The notes under the pieces are model-generated. The model was not told the DNA's origin. It searched no databases and saw only the letters and a program-made list of their open reading frames with translations. Shown in pieces: positions 7,501-15,401 of a stretch of DNA of 26,674 nucleotides. A program made the translations under genes and the position numbers. The stretch's first letter is position 1; each line of letters starts with the position of its first letter. Location of the stretch: the NCBI GenBank assembly GCA_038234815.1, contig JBBQSU010000037.1, positions 1 through 26,674 of the forward strand, written 5' to 3'. The DNA comes from JBBQSU01 sp038234815 (GTDB lineage: Bacteria; Planctomycetota; Phycisphaerae; Tepidisphaerales; Tepidisphaeraceae).

Positions 7501-7983
7501 ATGGATGATTCAGCGAAACTCGCGCGAAGCTATCGGTTGCCCGATTCGGAGCTACGTTACGACACGTATCGCGCCAGCGGGCCGGGAGGACAAAAGCGTA
7601 ACAAGACCAGTTCCGCGGTGCGTGTAACTCATATTAAAACCGGGATTAATGTGACTGCGACCGAGTCGCGCTCGCAGGCCCAGAACCGAGCAAAAGCCTA
7701 CCGACGGATCTGCCACCAAGTGACGTTGCAGACCCGCCTAATACCGCCCGAAGGTATAAAAAACGTCGATTTGCACCTGTCCCTGAAGAACGACGACTAC
7801 TTGGTGGTGATGGGGGAAGTTTTGGACGCCTTAGCCTTGGCGGAATGGGCGGTTTCGCCGGCGGCCAAAAATTTGGGGACCACCACCGGCAAACTCGTCG
7901 ATTTTCTGCAGCGCGATCCGGCCCTATGGACGACCGTCAATCAGCACCGGGCAAGGCTGAATCTCCGCCCGCTCATCCAATAG
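7501..7983 (+). CDS. Peptide chain release factor-like GGQ protein
   Basis: This 160-residue protein carries the catalytic domain of class I release factors, with GPGGQKRNKTSSAVRVTH starting at residue 27 and the GGQ loop at 29-31. GGQ places water in the ribosomal peptidyl-transferase centre to hydrolyse peptidyl-tRNA. The codon-recognition domain of RF1 and RF2 is missing, as in ArfB/YaeJ-type rescue factors and the related bacterial release-factor-like family. The C-terminus is not the strongly basic tail of ArfB, so ribosome rescue is plausible but unproven. No Shine-Dalgarno sequence precedes the ATG and the candidate Pho box almost touches it, so the message may be leaderless or nearly so. 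It is divergent from pstS. Confidence 0.82.
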   Translation: MDDSAKLARSYRLPDSELRYDTYRASGPGGQKRNKTSSAVRVTHIKTGINVTATESRSQAQNRAKAYRRICHQVTLQTRLIPPEGIKNVDLHLSLKNDDYLVVMGEVLDALALAEWAVSPAAKNLGTTTGKLVDFLQRDPALWTTVNQHRARLNLRPLIQ

Positions 7984-8083
7984 GCCGCTAACCCTTGTAT
8001 TGTATTTTCCTCCGCCAAGGTATGATTCCCGGGCCATCTTGGCCATTTTCAAACGCTTTTTTTCAGAGAGGACATCGATTCCA

Positions 8084-8728
8084 ATGGCATTTGCGATTCA
8101 ATCCGGGACTACCGTTCTGTTCACCGGTGATTCCATCACCGACACCGGCCGCAGGGAAGGGAACTTCCCCTTCGGCAACGGCTATGTGCGCATGAGCATC
8201 GATCTGATTACCGCCCGTTGTCCACAGCACAAACTTAAGTTCATCAACACGGGCATTTCGGGCCATACGGTGCGCGACCTTCAGAACCGCTGGACGGATG
8301 ACGTGATTCGACATCAGCCCGACTGGGTTTCAATCATGATCGGCGTGAACGACGTTCATCGCTGGATTCACAAGGTCGATGGCCAGTCGGTCAGTCCCGA
8401 AGAATACGCCGAAATCTATCCGCGGATTCTGGACCGGGTGAAAAAAGAAACCAAGGCGCAACTGGTGCTTATCGAGCCGTTTTACATGTCGGTCGAGCAC
8501 GCCCCAGGTTCTTACCGGGCCAACGTGCTGACGCAACTGGCCAAGTATCAGAAGACCTGCGAAAAACTGGCTAAGCAGTACAAGGCGCGATATGTGCGCT
8601 GTCACGACATGTTCCAGTCGCTACTGAAGATTCACCCTGCGGACCGGTTCTGCCCCGAACCGGTTCACCCCAATGCGTCGGGACACCTGACGATCGCCCA
8701 TGAATGGCTCAAGGCGATGGGCTGGTAG
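8084..8728 (+). CDS. SGNH/GDSL-family hydrolase
   Basis: This 214-residue protein is an esterase or lipase-like hydrolase of the SGNH fold. Block I is FTGDSITD (nucleophile Ser17), block II is NTGISGHTVRDL (Gly60), block III is IGVNDVHRW (Asn89), and block V is PEPVHPNASGH with catalytic His195. The usual acid three residues before the histidine is Glu192 instead of Asp. There is no signal peptide from this start, so it is probably cytoplasmic; the substrate may be an acylated sugar or lipid. The frame is open from 8000, but 8084 is preferred because a GAGAGGA lies about 11 nt upstream and homologues begin close to the GDS block. It ends 100 bp before a convergent gene, separated by a strong hairpin. 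Confidence 0.85.
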   Translation: MAFAIQSGTTVLFTGDSITDTGRREGNFPFGNGYVRMSIDLITARCPQHKLKFINTGISGHTVRDLQNRWTDDVIRHQPDWVSIMIGVNDVHRWIHKVDGQSVSPEEYAEIYPRILDRVKKETKAQLVLIEPFYMSVEHAPGSYRANVLTQLAKYQKTCEKLAKQYKARYVRCHDMFQSLLKIHPADRFCPEPVHPNASGHLTIAHEWLKAMGW

Positions 8729-8769
8729 AACGCCCGCGCGAGGCGACGAATTCCGTTTACAAAAAGAAA

Positions 8770-8800
8770 TCGGGGCCGGCTCACCCAAAGCCGGCCCCGA
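8770..8800. terminator. Strong hairpin terminator between convergent genes
   Basis: Twelve-base arms TCGGGGCCGGCT (8770-8781) and AGCCGGCCCCGA (8789-8800) pair perfectly around a 7-base loop. On the minus strand the stem is followed by TTTCTTTTT, a good intrinsic terminator for the sorting-tail protein gene. On the plus strand it probably also stops the SGNH hydrolase message, although the T-tract there is weak. Confidence 0.8.
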
Positions 8801-8828
8801 AACGAAATTCTCCTATCGGCCGTGATGC

Positions 8829-9482
8829 TTATGCCGTTTGCCGGCGCGCCCGGTGCATCAGTCCGATGCCGGCCAGGCAGGTCAGTCCGGCCCAAAACGC
8901 TGGCGGCAGGGGCACACTGGCCATTTTCACTTCCACCCCGAGATCGTTGAAGTCAAAATCGCCCTTCGGAGAGGCCATGTCTTCAAAGAAGATGGCGTAG
9001 AGTTTGGACGACTTGTCGGCGGTGCCGATCAGATAAGTGATCATGTGATCGCGGCCGTCGGAGTTCTTGGCATCGATTGACGAGAAAGTTCCACCCGGGC
9101 CGGTGCGCTCAATGCTAAAGTCGCTTCCGGTAAACGCTCCGGCCGACCCGCTTACGCTCAGCCCACCTCCCGTGACATTGAACTGCGGCTTCTGTGAGCC
9201 GTCGTTAAACGCCAAGCCCTGTTGGAAGCTGGCGAACCGGGCCAAGGCGCGGGTGGACAGCACCGATCCCGACCAGACCTGGTCCTGAGTATCGTCCACA
9301 CGCGTGGCGATGACCCCGCTGCCGTAGACGGCTTGCAGCACCTCCTGCACCGTCTTTTCACCAGCCTGCACCGACGGGTACACCGGCGTGAACCCCGCCT
9401 GCGCCTGCGGCGCTGCCGCACTGAAAACCGCTGCCACGGCACTGAACAATCCAACACCCAATAGACGCTTTGTCCTACACAT
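8829..9482 (-). CDS. Exosortase substrate with VPLPA-type C-terminal sorting tail
   Basis: This 217-residue exported protein is probably processed by the exosortase encoded upstream. The signal peptide (RLLGVGLFSAVAAVFSAAAPQAQA) is likely cut before Gly30. The C-terminus has the tripartite sorting arrangement: VPLPP at 190-194, hydrophobic FWAGLTCLAGIGLM, and basic HRARRQTA at the end. This resembles the VPLPA-type PEP-CTERM signals. The region just before it, LYAIFFEDMASPKGDFDFND, resembles the acidic end of DUF4114 domains, which are often found in surface proteins. The start at 9482 is chosen over 9509 because GGAGG sits 6 nt upstream. It lies 266 nt downstream of the TPR gene of the exosortase operon, probably with its own promoter: TTGTTA (9625-9630) and AATAGT (9603-9608), 16 nt apart, are weak candidates. 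Its function on the surface is unknown. Confidence 0.82.
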   Translation of the reverse strand: MCRTKRLLGVGLFSAVAAVFSAAAPQAQAGFTPVYPSVQAGEKTVQEVLQAVYGSGVIATRVDDTQDQVWSGSVLSTRALARFASFQQGLAFNDGSQKPQFNVTGGGLSVSGSAGAFTGSDFSIERTGPGGTFSSIDAKNSDGRDHMITYLIGTADKSSKLYAIFFEDMASPKGDFDFNDLGVEVKMASVPLPPAFWAGLTCLAGIGLMHRARRQTA

Positions 9483-9701
9483 AAAGAACCTCCAAGTTGT
9501 AGAAACCATTCAATCTTCAGATTCATCACAAACAGACTATAAATCGCGCGATCGGAAAGGCCGGATCATCCTGACTCGGCCATTCCTTCTATAGACGCTC
9601 ACACTATTGCATATATTTCGGGATTAACAACCAGATGGAGCGAACGGACTGAAGATCGATCAAATGGAGTATTGAGGCGGGAGATGGACGGAGAACCGAA
9701 C

Positions 9702-9725
9702 AAAAAAAGCCTTGCGGAAAGCCGC
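9702..9725 (-). terminator. Possible terminator after the TPR gene
   Basis: On the minus strand a short GCGG-CTTT-CCGC hairpin (9714-9725) is followed after five bases by a run of seven T (9702-9708), starting 24 nt after the TPR stop codon. The stem is only 4 bp and does not abut the T-run, so termination may be partial, letting some message continue into the sorting-tail gene. Confidence 0.4.
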
Positions 9726-9748
9726 CCGAGGGGAATGTAGATGGCTTT

Positions 9749-12700
9749 TTATCGCAGGGCTTTGCGCACGGTTTCCAGCTCTTGCTGAAGCATGGGGGAG
9801 AGCCGGGGGTTGGTCTTCATCAGGTTCTCTATGCGATTGAGCGTGATGTTCGCTTCCTGCGTCCGGCCGATAGACCGCTGCATATCGGCGAGGCCGATCA
9901 TGGCTTCGACACTGCCCGGATCGAGCGACAGGGCATCGGTGAAGCTCTTGAGCGCCAGGTCCAAGTTGCCGGTCTTGGCATACAAGCGGGCCAACGTGTC
10001 GTGAAAGCTCGCCGGGGCCGTTGGGCTGGTCACCGCCTGCGAGGAAAGGTTGATCGCTTCATCCAAATTGGAATTTCGCAGGAGGAGGAGGTAGGCCAGG
10101 TTGTTCTGGGCCATGGAGTTCTTAGGCTCCAACTTCAGTACCTGTCGATAGGCCTTGTCGGCGGCGGGGTAGTCTCCCTGAAGTTCGCTTACAGAAGCCA
10201 GCAGCAGCCACGCGCCGAAAGGCACGGATCGGCCCGCGGTGATCTTGTTCAGGATGTCCCCGGATTTGAGATACAGGGACGTGTCGCCGAATTTCTGCCC
10301 GAGATTATACCAGGTCAGTGCCAGGTTATATTGCGCGCCGATGTCTACGGGCACATACGCAAGCGCTTTTTCCGCCCATTCGGTCGCCCCGCGGGGGGTC
10401 GTCTGGGTTTGGGCCAGATCGAGCCACACGGGGACCCATTCCGGTGACCTTGAGACCAGCGGCAGAAGAAGCCCTTCGGCCTGCGCGGCCCGACCGGAAA
10501 GCACAAGCGCCTTGCAATAGGCAACGGTGATGGGCGGACTGGCCTGGGGGTGAGCTTTCACGCCCGTGGCATAGACCGACAGGGTTGTCAGCGCGTCGCC
10601 GGCTTCTCCAAGACGGCATTGGGCCTCGGCCAAGGCCAGGTCGGCTTCGGCGGGATCTTCAAGAGATCGCAACCGCCATTCACGGGCCGCCACCTTGGCC
10701 TGTTCCCATTTGCCCGCCTGGCCGAAGATGGAGAACGTGGCTTTGGACGGTTCCGGGTCGTTGGGAAACATTTGGCCGGCCCGCAAGGCAAGCGTACCGG
10801 CTTCGTCATAGCGACCGATGGAGGCATATACCCGGGCGGTCAAGAGTTGGATCGGTTGATTGGAGAGATTCTTGTCGGCGATCTGGCGCAGTTGCGCGAC
10901 CATGGCGGCCGGGTTCTGGTTGGTCTTTCGGGCGTTGTCGATTATGCCCAGTGCCTGCGACAGCGCCTCGCTGGCTGGGTCTTTGGCCAGTGCCTCAACC
11001 AGTGGCTGCAGGTCGGCGGATTTCGTGCCGGCTTGCACCGCCTGCGCCTGTTTACGCAGGGCCTGAAGGATCGCATCATCAGGCAAGTTTTTGATCGCCT
11101 CGTCGGCAGCCGAACAGGCCTGATCGTATTGCCCGTGACGCATGTAGAAGCCAACCAGCGCCTTCCAACGGCCCGAATCCATCGGTGTTTCGCGGGCGGC
11201 CTGCTGGAAAAGCTCGCCTGATTTGCTGGCATCGCCAAAGTGGTCGTTGAATTGCGCTAAGACGAATTCCTTCGTTCCAGGGCGCACTTTTAGTTCGTCG
11301 AGCCGGCCCAGGAATCGCTTGGCCGATTCGAGATCGCGGCGCTTGGCGAAGAAATCGGCGCCGGACTGGATGGCCGTCGCGGTAGTAGTGGGGGCGTTGA
11401 GCAGGTCGGTATAAATCGCCGTCGCCTCATCGAGCTTGCCCAACCTGCGGTAAAATTCGGCCAGAAGGGTATTTCGGCCGATGTCCGGGGCGTCCTCGGG
11501 GTGGGCCTTGAGCACGTCAACGGCGCGTTGCACTTGACCGCTGTCGGCCATCATCACCGCCACACGCCTTCGCCCGTCGGCAGTGAGTGTCGGCGAAGTC
11601 GCCAGCCGGTCAATCAGCCCGGCGGTCTGGGCGGCTTGCCCTTCCTGGTGCATCAGTTGAACCAGTTCAAATACCGTTTGCGTGTTTCCGGGATCCAGTT
11701 CCACGGCCTTGTGGAGTTGTTCGATGGCACCACTGTTGTTGCCGACCCCGCGGAGCGCCCGGGCAAGCAACAATCGAGGTTCGACGAGGTTCTCCGACGC
11801 ATGGATCACCTCGGTGAGGATCACAGCGGCCGCAGAGGCGTCTTCGCGGCGCTGCTTTTCCTCGCCGGTATTGGTTAGCAGCAATTTAGCCCGGGCGATT
11901 CGCCATTCCAGGCCGTCGTCACCAGTGATGGCTTTCAACCGGTTGATTGTTTCTGATACAAACGGACGATTGGTCCAAACCGACCCCGCCGATCGCAAGA
12001 TCGACTTTTGCACCAGCAGTTCGTTGGGGTATTCATTGCCGAGTTTCACCCAGTCGGTGGCCGCAGCGGCGTCGTCGGTGGCCTCGCGGTAGGTGAGGAG
12101 GGCCAGTTTCCATTCGATCGGGAGAGTCTTGGCTGCATTGGCCTGGGCCTGCAGCAAGGCCAGGCCGTCGGCGGGCTTCCCGCTCGACGCAAGCTTCATC
12201 GCCTGAGTGAACGCGCCGGCCGGCGTGCCCGATTCTGTGGTGGCTTGCTGCTGTTGAAGCAGCGCGTCAAGGCCCAGCTTTTGTGCCTTGTTGATCGCCG
12301 AGAGACGGTCAAGTGTTTCGAGCTTGAGATGGCCAGCGGCCACGGCCTGCTCCACGATCTGCGCCGCCTGCGATCTTTGCCCCGAACGGCAGAGCAGTGA
12401 AACGTACAGCGGGAAAGTTTCGGGTTCAGAGGGAATGGCGGTTTGCAATCGGCCGACGAATTCGAGCAGGCGTTTTTCCTGGTCGGCGTCGGGCTTTTTT
12501 TCCAGCGCTGCAGCCAAGACCGTGGCCAGCGTGATGTTGGTCGCGGGCTGATTGGGAGTTAGTTCATAAGCGACCTTGGCCTCTTCCAAAGCCTCGGCGG
12601 GCCGATTGGTGGCCACGAGCGCGCGGGCAATGAGCATGCGCGGTCGGCTCCAGCCAGGAATTTCCTCTGCGGCCGATCGCCAGTGCCGCATGGCCAGTTC

Positions 12701-13924
12701 GGTTTCGCCAAGCTGGGCGTAGCCCTCGCCGAGCATAAAGTCGAATACGCCGTTACGCGGCGTGCGCGCCCGGGCAGCCTGAAGCTTGATAACAAGCTGT
12801 TGCGGGGGCAGGGGAGGATCGGCAAACCGTGCTTGCAGAGCGGTGGTCCAAGCCACTGCCTGCCCGTCTTCGGTGCGCTTGGAGAGGGCATCGACGATGG
12901 CGTTGGCGTCGGCGCGGTTGTCCAGTTGATAGAGCGATAGGGCCTTCATCGCCAATAGCGCGCTGGCCGAATCGGCCTTGGCCGGATCGAGATCCTTCAG
13001 CCGCTCGACGACCTGCGCATAGCGGCCGTTTTGCCAGTTAAGTTGAATAGCCTGGCGGACGAGTTGCGGGTTCGCCGCAAAGGCCGTGCTGCGATCGAGC
13101 AACTGTTGGCATTCGTCGAACATCCCCAATTGGCTGAGCAACTCGGCGAGATTTTTTACAAATTCGGCATCCGGCGCGGGCTTGGTTGATGCCGATCGCA
13201 TGGCGTTACGCCCGGCGTCCATGTCCCGTGCATAGATATAGGCCATCCCCTGAAGCATCTCGAAGCGCGGGTCGCCCGGATGTTCTGCGGACATTGTTTT
13301 CGCCCGCGCAAGCACCTTTTCCGTCGGCGCCTTCGTCGCCCATAAGATGGCATAGGTCAGCCGCTGGCCCGCGATGTCGGTTGGGTCGAGGGTGTTGATT
13401 TTTTCGGCAAGCGGCAGGGCCTGTTCGTTCTTGTCTCGATCGTGAAGCACCTCGGCTTTGCGCTTCAGGGCCTGAAGGTCATTGGGAAAGCGTTCGAGCA
13501 GTTTGTCGGCCAGATCAACCGATTCGGGGTCGTAGTTCAGCTTTTTGAACAGGTCGAGCAGTTCCCGCTGCGCTTGCACGTTGTTCGGGTCCTGCTGCAG
13601 ATAGGATTGAAAAGCGTCCTTGGCTTCGACGAGGTATCGGCCGTCGGGGGTTTCGACCGTCGCCCGGGATTTTGCATAAGCAAAGCGTGCGTCCAGATCG
13701 CCGAGCGTGTCCCGGGCCTTGCCGAGGTAGAGACTCAGACCCTTGAGTGCCTCGGGGTATTTTTTTTTGGCATAAGCTTCCAGACCGAGCGCGCGGTTGC
13801 TGAGGTTGGTTTTCTGCAAAGACTGCAATCGCCAATACAGCCCGCCGGTAGCAATCGCTGCGACTGAAATAATTCCCACCAGCAGGATGACGACTCGGCG
13901 TTTGGTTTTTGCGCGGATGCTCAT
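9749..13924 (-). CDS. Giant membrane-anchored TPR protein of the exosortase operon
   Basis: This 1391-residue protein begins with a basic stretch and one membrane segment (VVILLVGIISVAAIATGGLYW, about residues 11-31), followed by tetratricopeptide repeats to the end. Clear repeats include RALRGVGNNSGAIEQLHKAV with ELDPGN, the block with YRQVLKLEPKNSMAQNNLAYLL, and DLALKSFTDALSLDPGSVEAM near the C-terminus. The lack of a cleavable signal and the positive N-terminus suggest most of it lies in the periplasm. TPR proteins such as PrsT accompany many exosortase loci and are thought to scaffold polysaccharide assembly or export; this one is considerably longer. Its start overlaps the sugar-transferase stop by ATGA. 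It is the last gene of the six-gene operon. No catalytic domain is recognised. Confidence 0.88.
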   Translation of the reverse strand: MSIRAKTKRRVVILLVGIISVAAIATGGLYWRLQSLQKTNLSNRALGLEAYAKKKYPEALKGLSLYLGKARDTLGDLDARFAYAKSRATVETPDGRYLVEAKDAFQSYLQQDPNNVQAQRELLDLFKKLNYDPESVDLADKLLERFPNDLQALKRKAEVLHDRDKNEQALPLAEKINTLDPTDIAGQRLTYAILWATKAPTEKVLARAKTMSAEHPGDPRFEMLQGMAYIYARDMDAGRNAMRSASTKPAPDAEFVKNLAELLSQLGMFDECQQLLDRSTAFAANPQLVRQAIQLNWQNGRYAQVVERLKDLDPAKADSASALLAMKALSLYQLDNRADANAIVDALSKRTEDGQAVAWTTALQARFADPPLPPQQLVIKLQAARARTPRNGVFDFMLGEGYAQLGETELAMRHWRSAAEEIPGWSRPRMLIARALVATNRPAEALEEAKVAYELTPNQPATNITLATVLAAALEKKPDADQEKRLLEFVGRLQTAIPSEPETFPLYVSLLCRSGQRSQAAQIVEQAVAAGHLKLETLDRLSAINKAQKLGLDALLQQQQATTESGTPAGAFTQAMKLASSGKPADGLALLQAQANAAKTLPIEWKLALLTYREATDDAAAATDWVKLGNEYPNELLVQKSILRSAGSVWTNRPFVSETINRLKAITGDDGLEWRIARAKLLLTNTGEEKQRREDASAAAVILTEVIHASENLVEPRLLLARALRGVGNNSGAIEQLHKAVELDPGNTQTVFELVQLMHQEGQAAQTAGLIDRLATSPTLTADGRRRVAVMMADSGQVQRAVDVLKAHPEDAPDIGRNTLLAEFYRRLGKLDEATAIYTDLLNAPTTTATAIQSGADFFAKRRDLESAKRFLGRLDELKVRPGTKEFVLAQFNDHFGDASKSGELFQQAARETPMDSGRWKALVGFYMRHGQYDQACSAADEAIKNLPDDAILQALRKQAQAVQAGTKSADLQPLVEALAKDPASEALSQALGIIDNARKTNQNPAAMVAQLRQIADKNLSNQPIQLLTARVYASIGRYDEAGTLALRAGQMFPNDPEPSKATFSIFGQAGKWEQAKVAAREWRLRSLEDPAEADLALAEAQCRLGEAGDALTTLSVYATGVKAHPQASPPITVAYCKALVLSGRAAQAEGLLLPLVSRSPEWVPVWLDLAQTQTTPRGATEWAEKALAYVPVDIGAQYNLALTWYNLGQKFGDTSLYLKSGDILNKITAGRSVPFGAWLLLASVSELQGDYPAADKAYRQVLKLEPKNSMAQNNLAYLLLLRNSNLDEAINLSSQAVTSPTAPASFHDTLARLYAKTGNLDLALKSFTDALSLDPGSVEAMIGLADMQRSIGRTQEANITLNRIENLMKTNPRLSPMLQQELETVRKALR

Positions 13925-15375
13925 GAACGGCTTACCTTACCGAAAATGGCCGACACAGTCTTGAAGATGATGGTCAGGTCAAGCCAGAAACTGCGCTGCT
14001 GGACGTATTCGATGTCCCACTTGATCCATTCCTGGAAATCCGTGCCCGTTCGGCGCGTGCGTTTAATCTGCCAAAGTCCAGTGATGCCCGGGCGGACGCT
14101 CAGGCGCGCTTCGCGCCAGGACGGGCAGCACTGATTTTCTTTTTTCGGGCTGGGTCGAGGTCCGACCACTGACATATCTCCAACCAGAACGCACCAGAAC
14201 TGCGGAAGCTCATCCAGATTGTACTTGCGGAGGAACTTGCCCACTTTCGTCAGACGCGGGTCTTTCTCCATGTAAAACTGTGGGCCGTCGGCTTGGTTCT
14301 GTCGTACAAGCTGTTCTTTGATTTGTTCGGCATCAAGTCGCATGGATCGGAACTTCCAGCAACGGAAAGTCTCCCCACCCCGGGTCTCACGAACGTGTCC
14401 GAAGAATGGGTGCCCGCGGTCTTCAATCCAGATCGCCAGTAGAATGAGTGGATAGAGTGGGGAGGAAAGGGTCATAGCCAACAAAGCGAAGAAGATATCG
14501 AAGGCTCTTTTGCTGAAGTTGTAAGCCCGCGTGCCACTGGGGACGGGGACGGACTCCTCGGGGGGTTCGGTCGGCTCGATTTCCTGCCAACTGATGTCTT
14601 CGACAACCGGACGGTGGGCCGGGTCGTCCCAGACGACCGCCGGGCCGACGAGCGTAGTTTGCGGCGAGAGTTCCCGCCCGGCACCCACCCATACGCGGCC
14701 GATGAATTTGATCCCCGGGCCGATGCGTGCCTGCGGATCGCGCCAGACTTGACCATCGTCACTGATCGCACGGCTGATGGTGGAATCCGGGCGATTCCAT
14801 TTTCCGATGAGATCGCGCAGGAACAAAGCGACCTCGCGGGCGTTTTCACGGTCGTAGACGTTCCCGTGGACGGCTTTCACGGCGCGTTCGGGCTTGCGGA
14901 TGTAGCGCCGGAGCCGACGCCAGCCCGCGGCGGGATTGATCGAGTTCTGCCAGAGTTGGGCGATGTCCCGGTCGGGCGTGATGACCAGGCGAGTGAGTCG
15001 CCAGGACGCGTCATAAAGCCGCTCGAACGAGACGAAATTGTCGAGGGCGTCCGTGTGGATACGCTCGCGGTAGCCGCGCTCGTGCGAATCATAGAGCCGG
15101 ACGAACAGGGCCGAAGGCTTGATCCAGTTAAGGGTCTGCATGAAGTCCGACATCTCGAAGAGAGTGAACGACCGCGGATCATTGAGCAAAAAGAGTTCGG
15201 CGTGGCTGACGATTTCGGATCGCTCGCCCTGGCGCACCACCTGTACGCCCATGCTGGCCCAGTAGCGAGCATAAAGCTGCATGGGATTAAGTCCCCAGAT
15301 CGTACGCTGGGCGCTGGCCGCTGGCGGGGCAGCGGCGGGAGCAGAAACGGGGACTGTGAGGACACTTTCGACCAT
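13921..15375 (-). CDS. Priming sugar-phosphate transferase with nucleotidyltransferase-like N-terminus
   Basis: This 484-residue enzyme should transfer a sugar phosphate from a nucleotide sugar to undecaprenyl phosphate, the first step of exopolysaccharide repeat-unit synthesis. The catalytic half (about 286-484) follows the bacterial sugar-transferase family: a membrane helix (FDIFFALLAMTLSSPLYPLILLAIWI), KFRSM at 341-345, the Asp-Glu pair in LDELPQ (388-389), GDMSVVGPRP and RPGITGLWQ. The N-terminal half lacks the four membrane helices seen in WcaJ-type enzymes. Instead it resembles a worn nucleotidyltransferase with short beta-helix turns (ARIGPGIKFIGRVWVGAG and TLVGPAVVWDD, about 216-250). 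A proline- and glutamate-rich linker (267-280) joins the halves. It follows the Wzc-like gene by 26 nt and overlaps the TPR gene start. The sugar cannot be told from sequence. Confidence 0.88.
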   Translation of the reverse strand: MVESVLTVPVSAPAAAPPAASAQRTIWGLNPMQLYARYWASMGVQVVRQGERSEIVSHAELFLLNDPRSFTLFEMSDFMQTLNWIKPSALFVRLYDSHERGYRERIHTDALDNFVSFERLYDASWRLTRLVITPDRDIAQLWQNSINPAAGWRRLRRYIRKPERAVKAVHGNVYDRENAREVALFLRDLIGKWNRPDSTISRAISDDGQVWRDPQARIGPGIKFIGRVWVGAGRELSPQTTLVGPAVVWDDPAHRPVVEDISWQEIEPTEPPEESVPVPSGTRAYNFSKRAFDIFFALLAMTLSSPLYPLILLAIWIEDRGHPFFGHVRETRGGETFRCWKFRSMRLDAEQIKEQLVRQNQADGPQFYMEKDPRLTKVGKFLRKYNLDELPQFWCVLVGDMSVVGPRPSPKKENQCCPSWREARLSVRPGITGLWQIKRTRRTGTDFQEWIKWDIEYVQQRSFWLDLTIIFKTVSAIFGKVSRS

Positions 15376-15401
15376 CGCAGAGTCATTCCAAAAGGGTTCG
15401 C

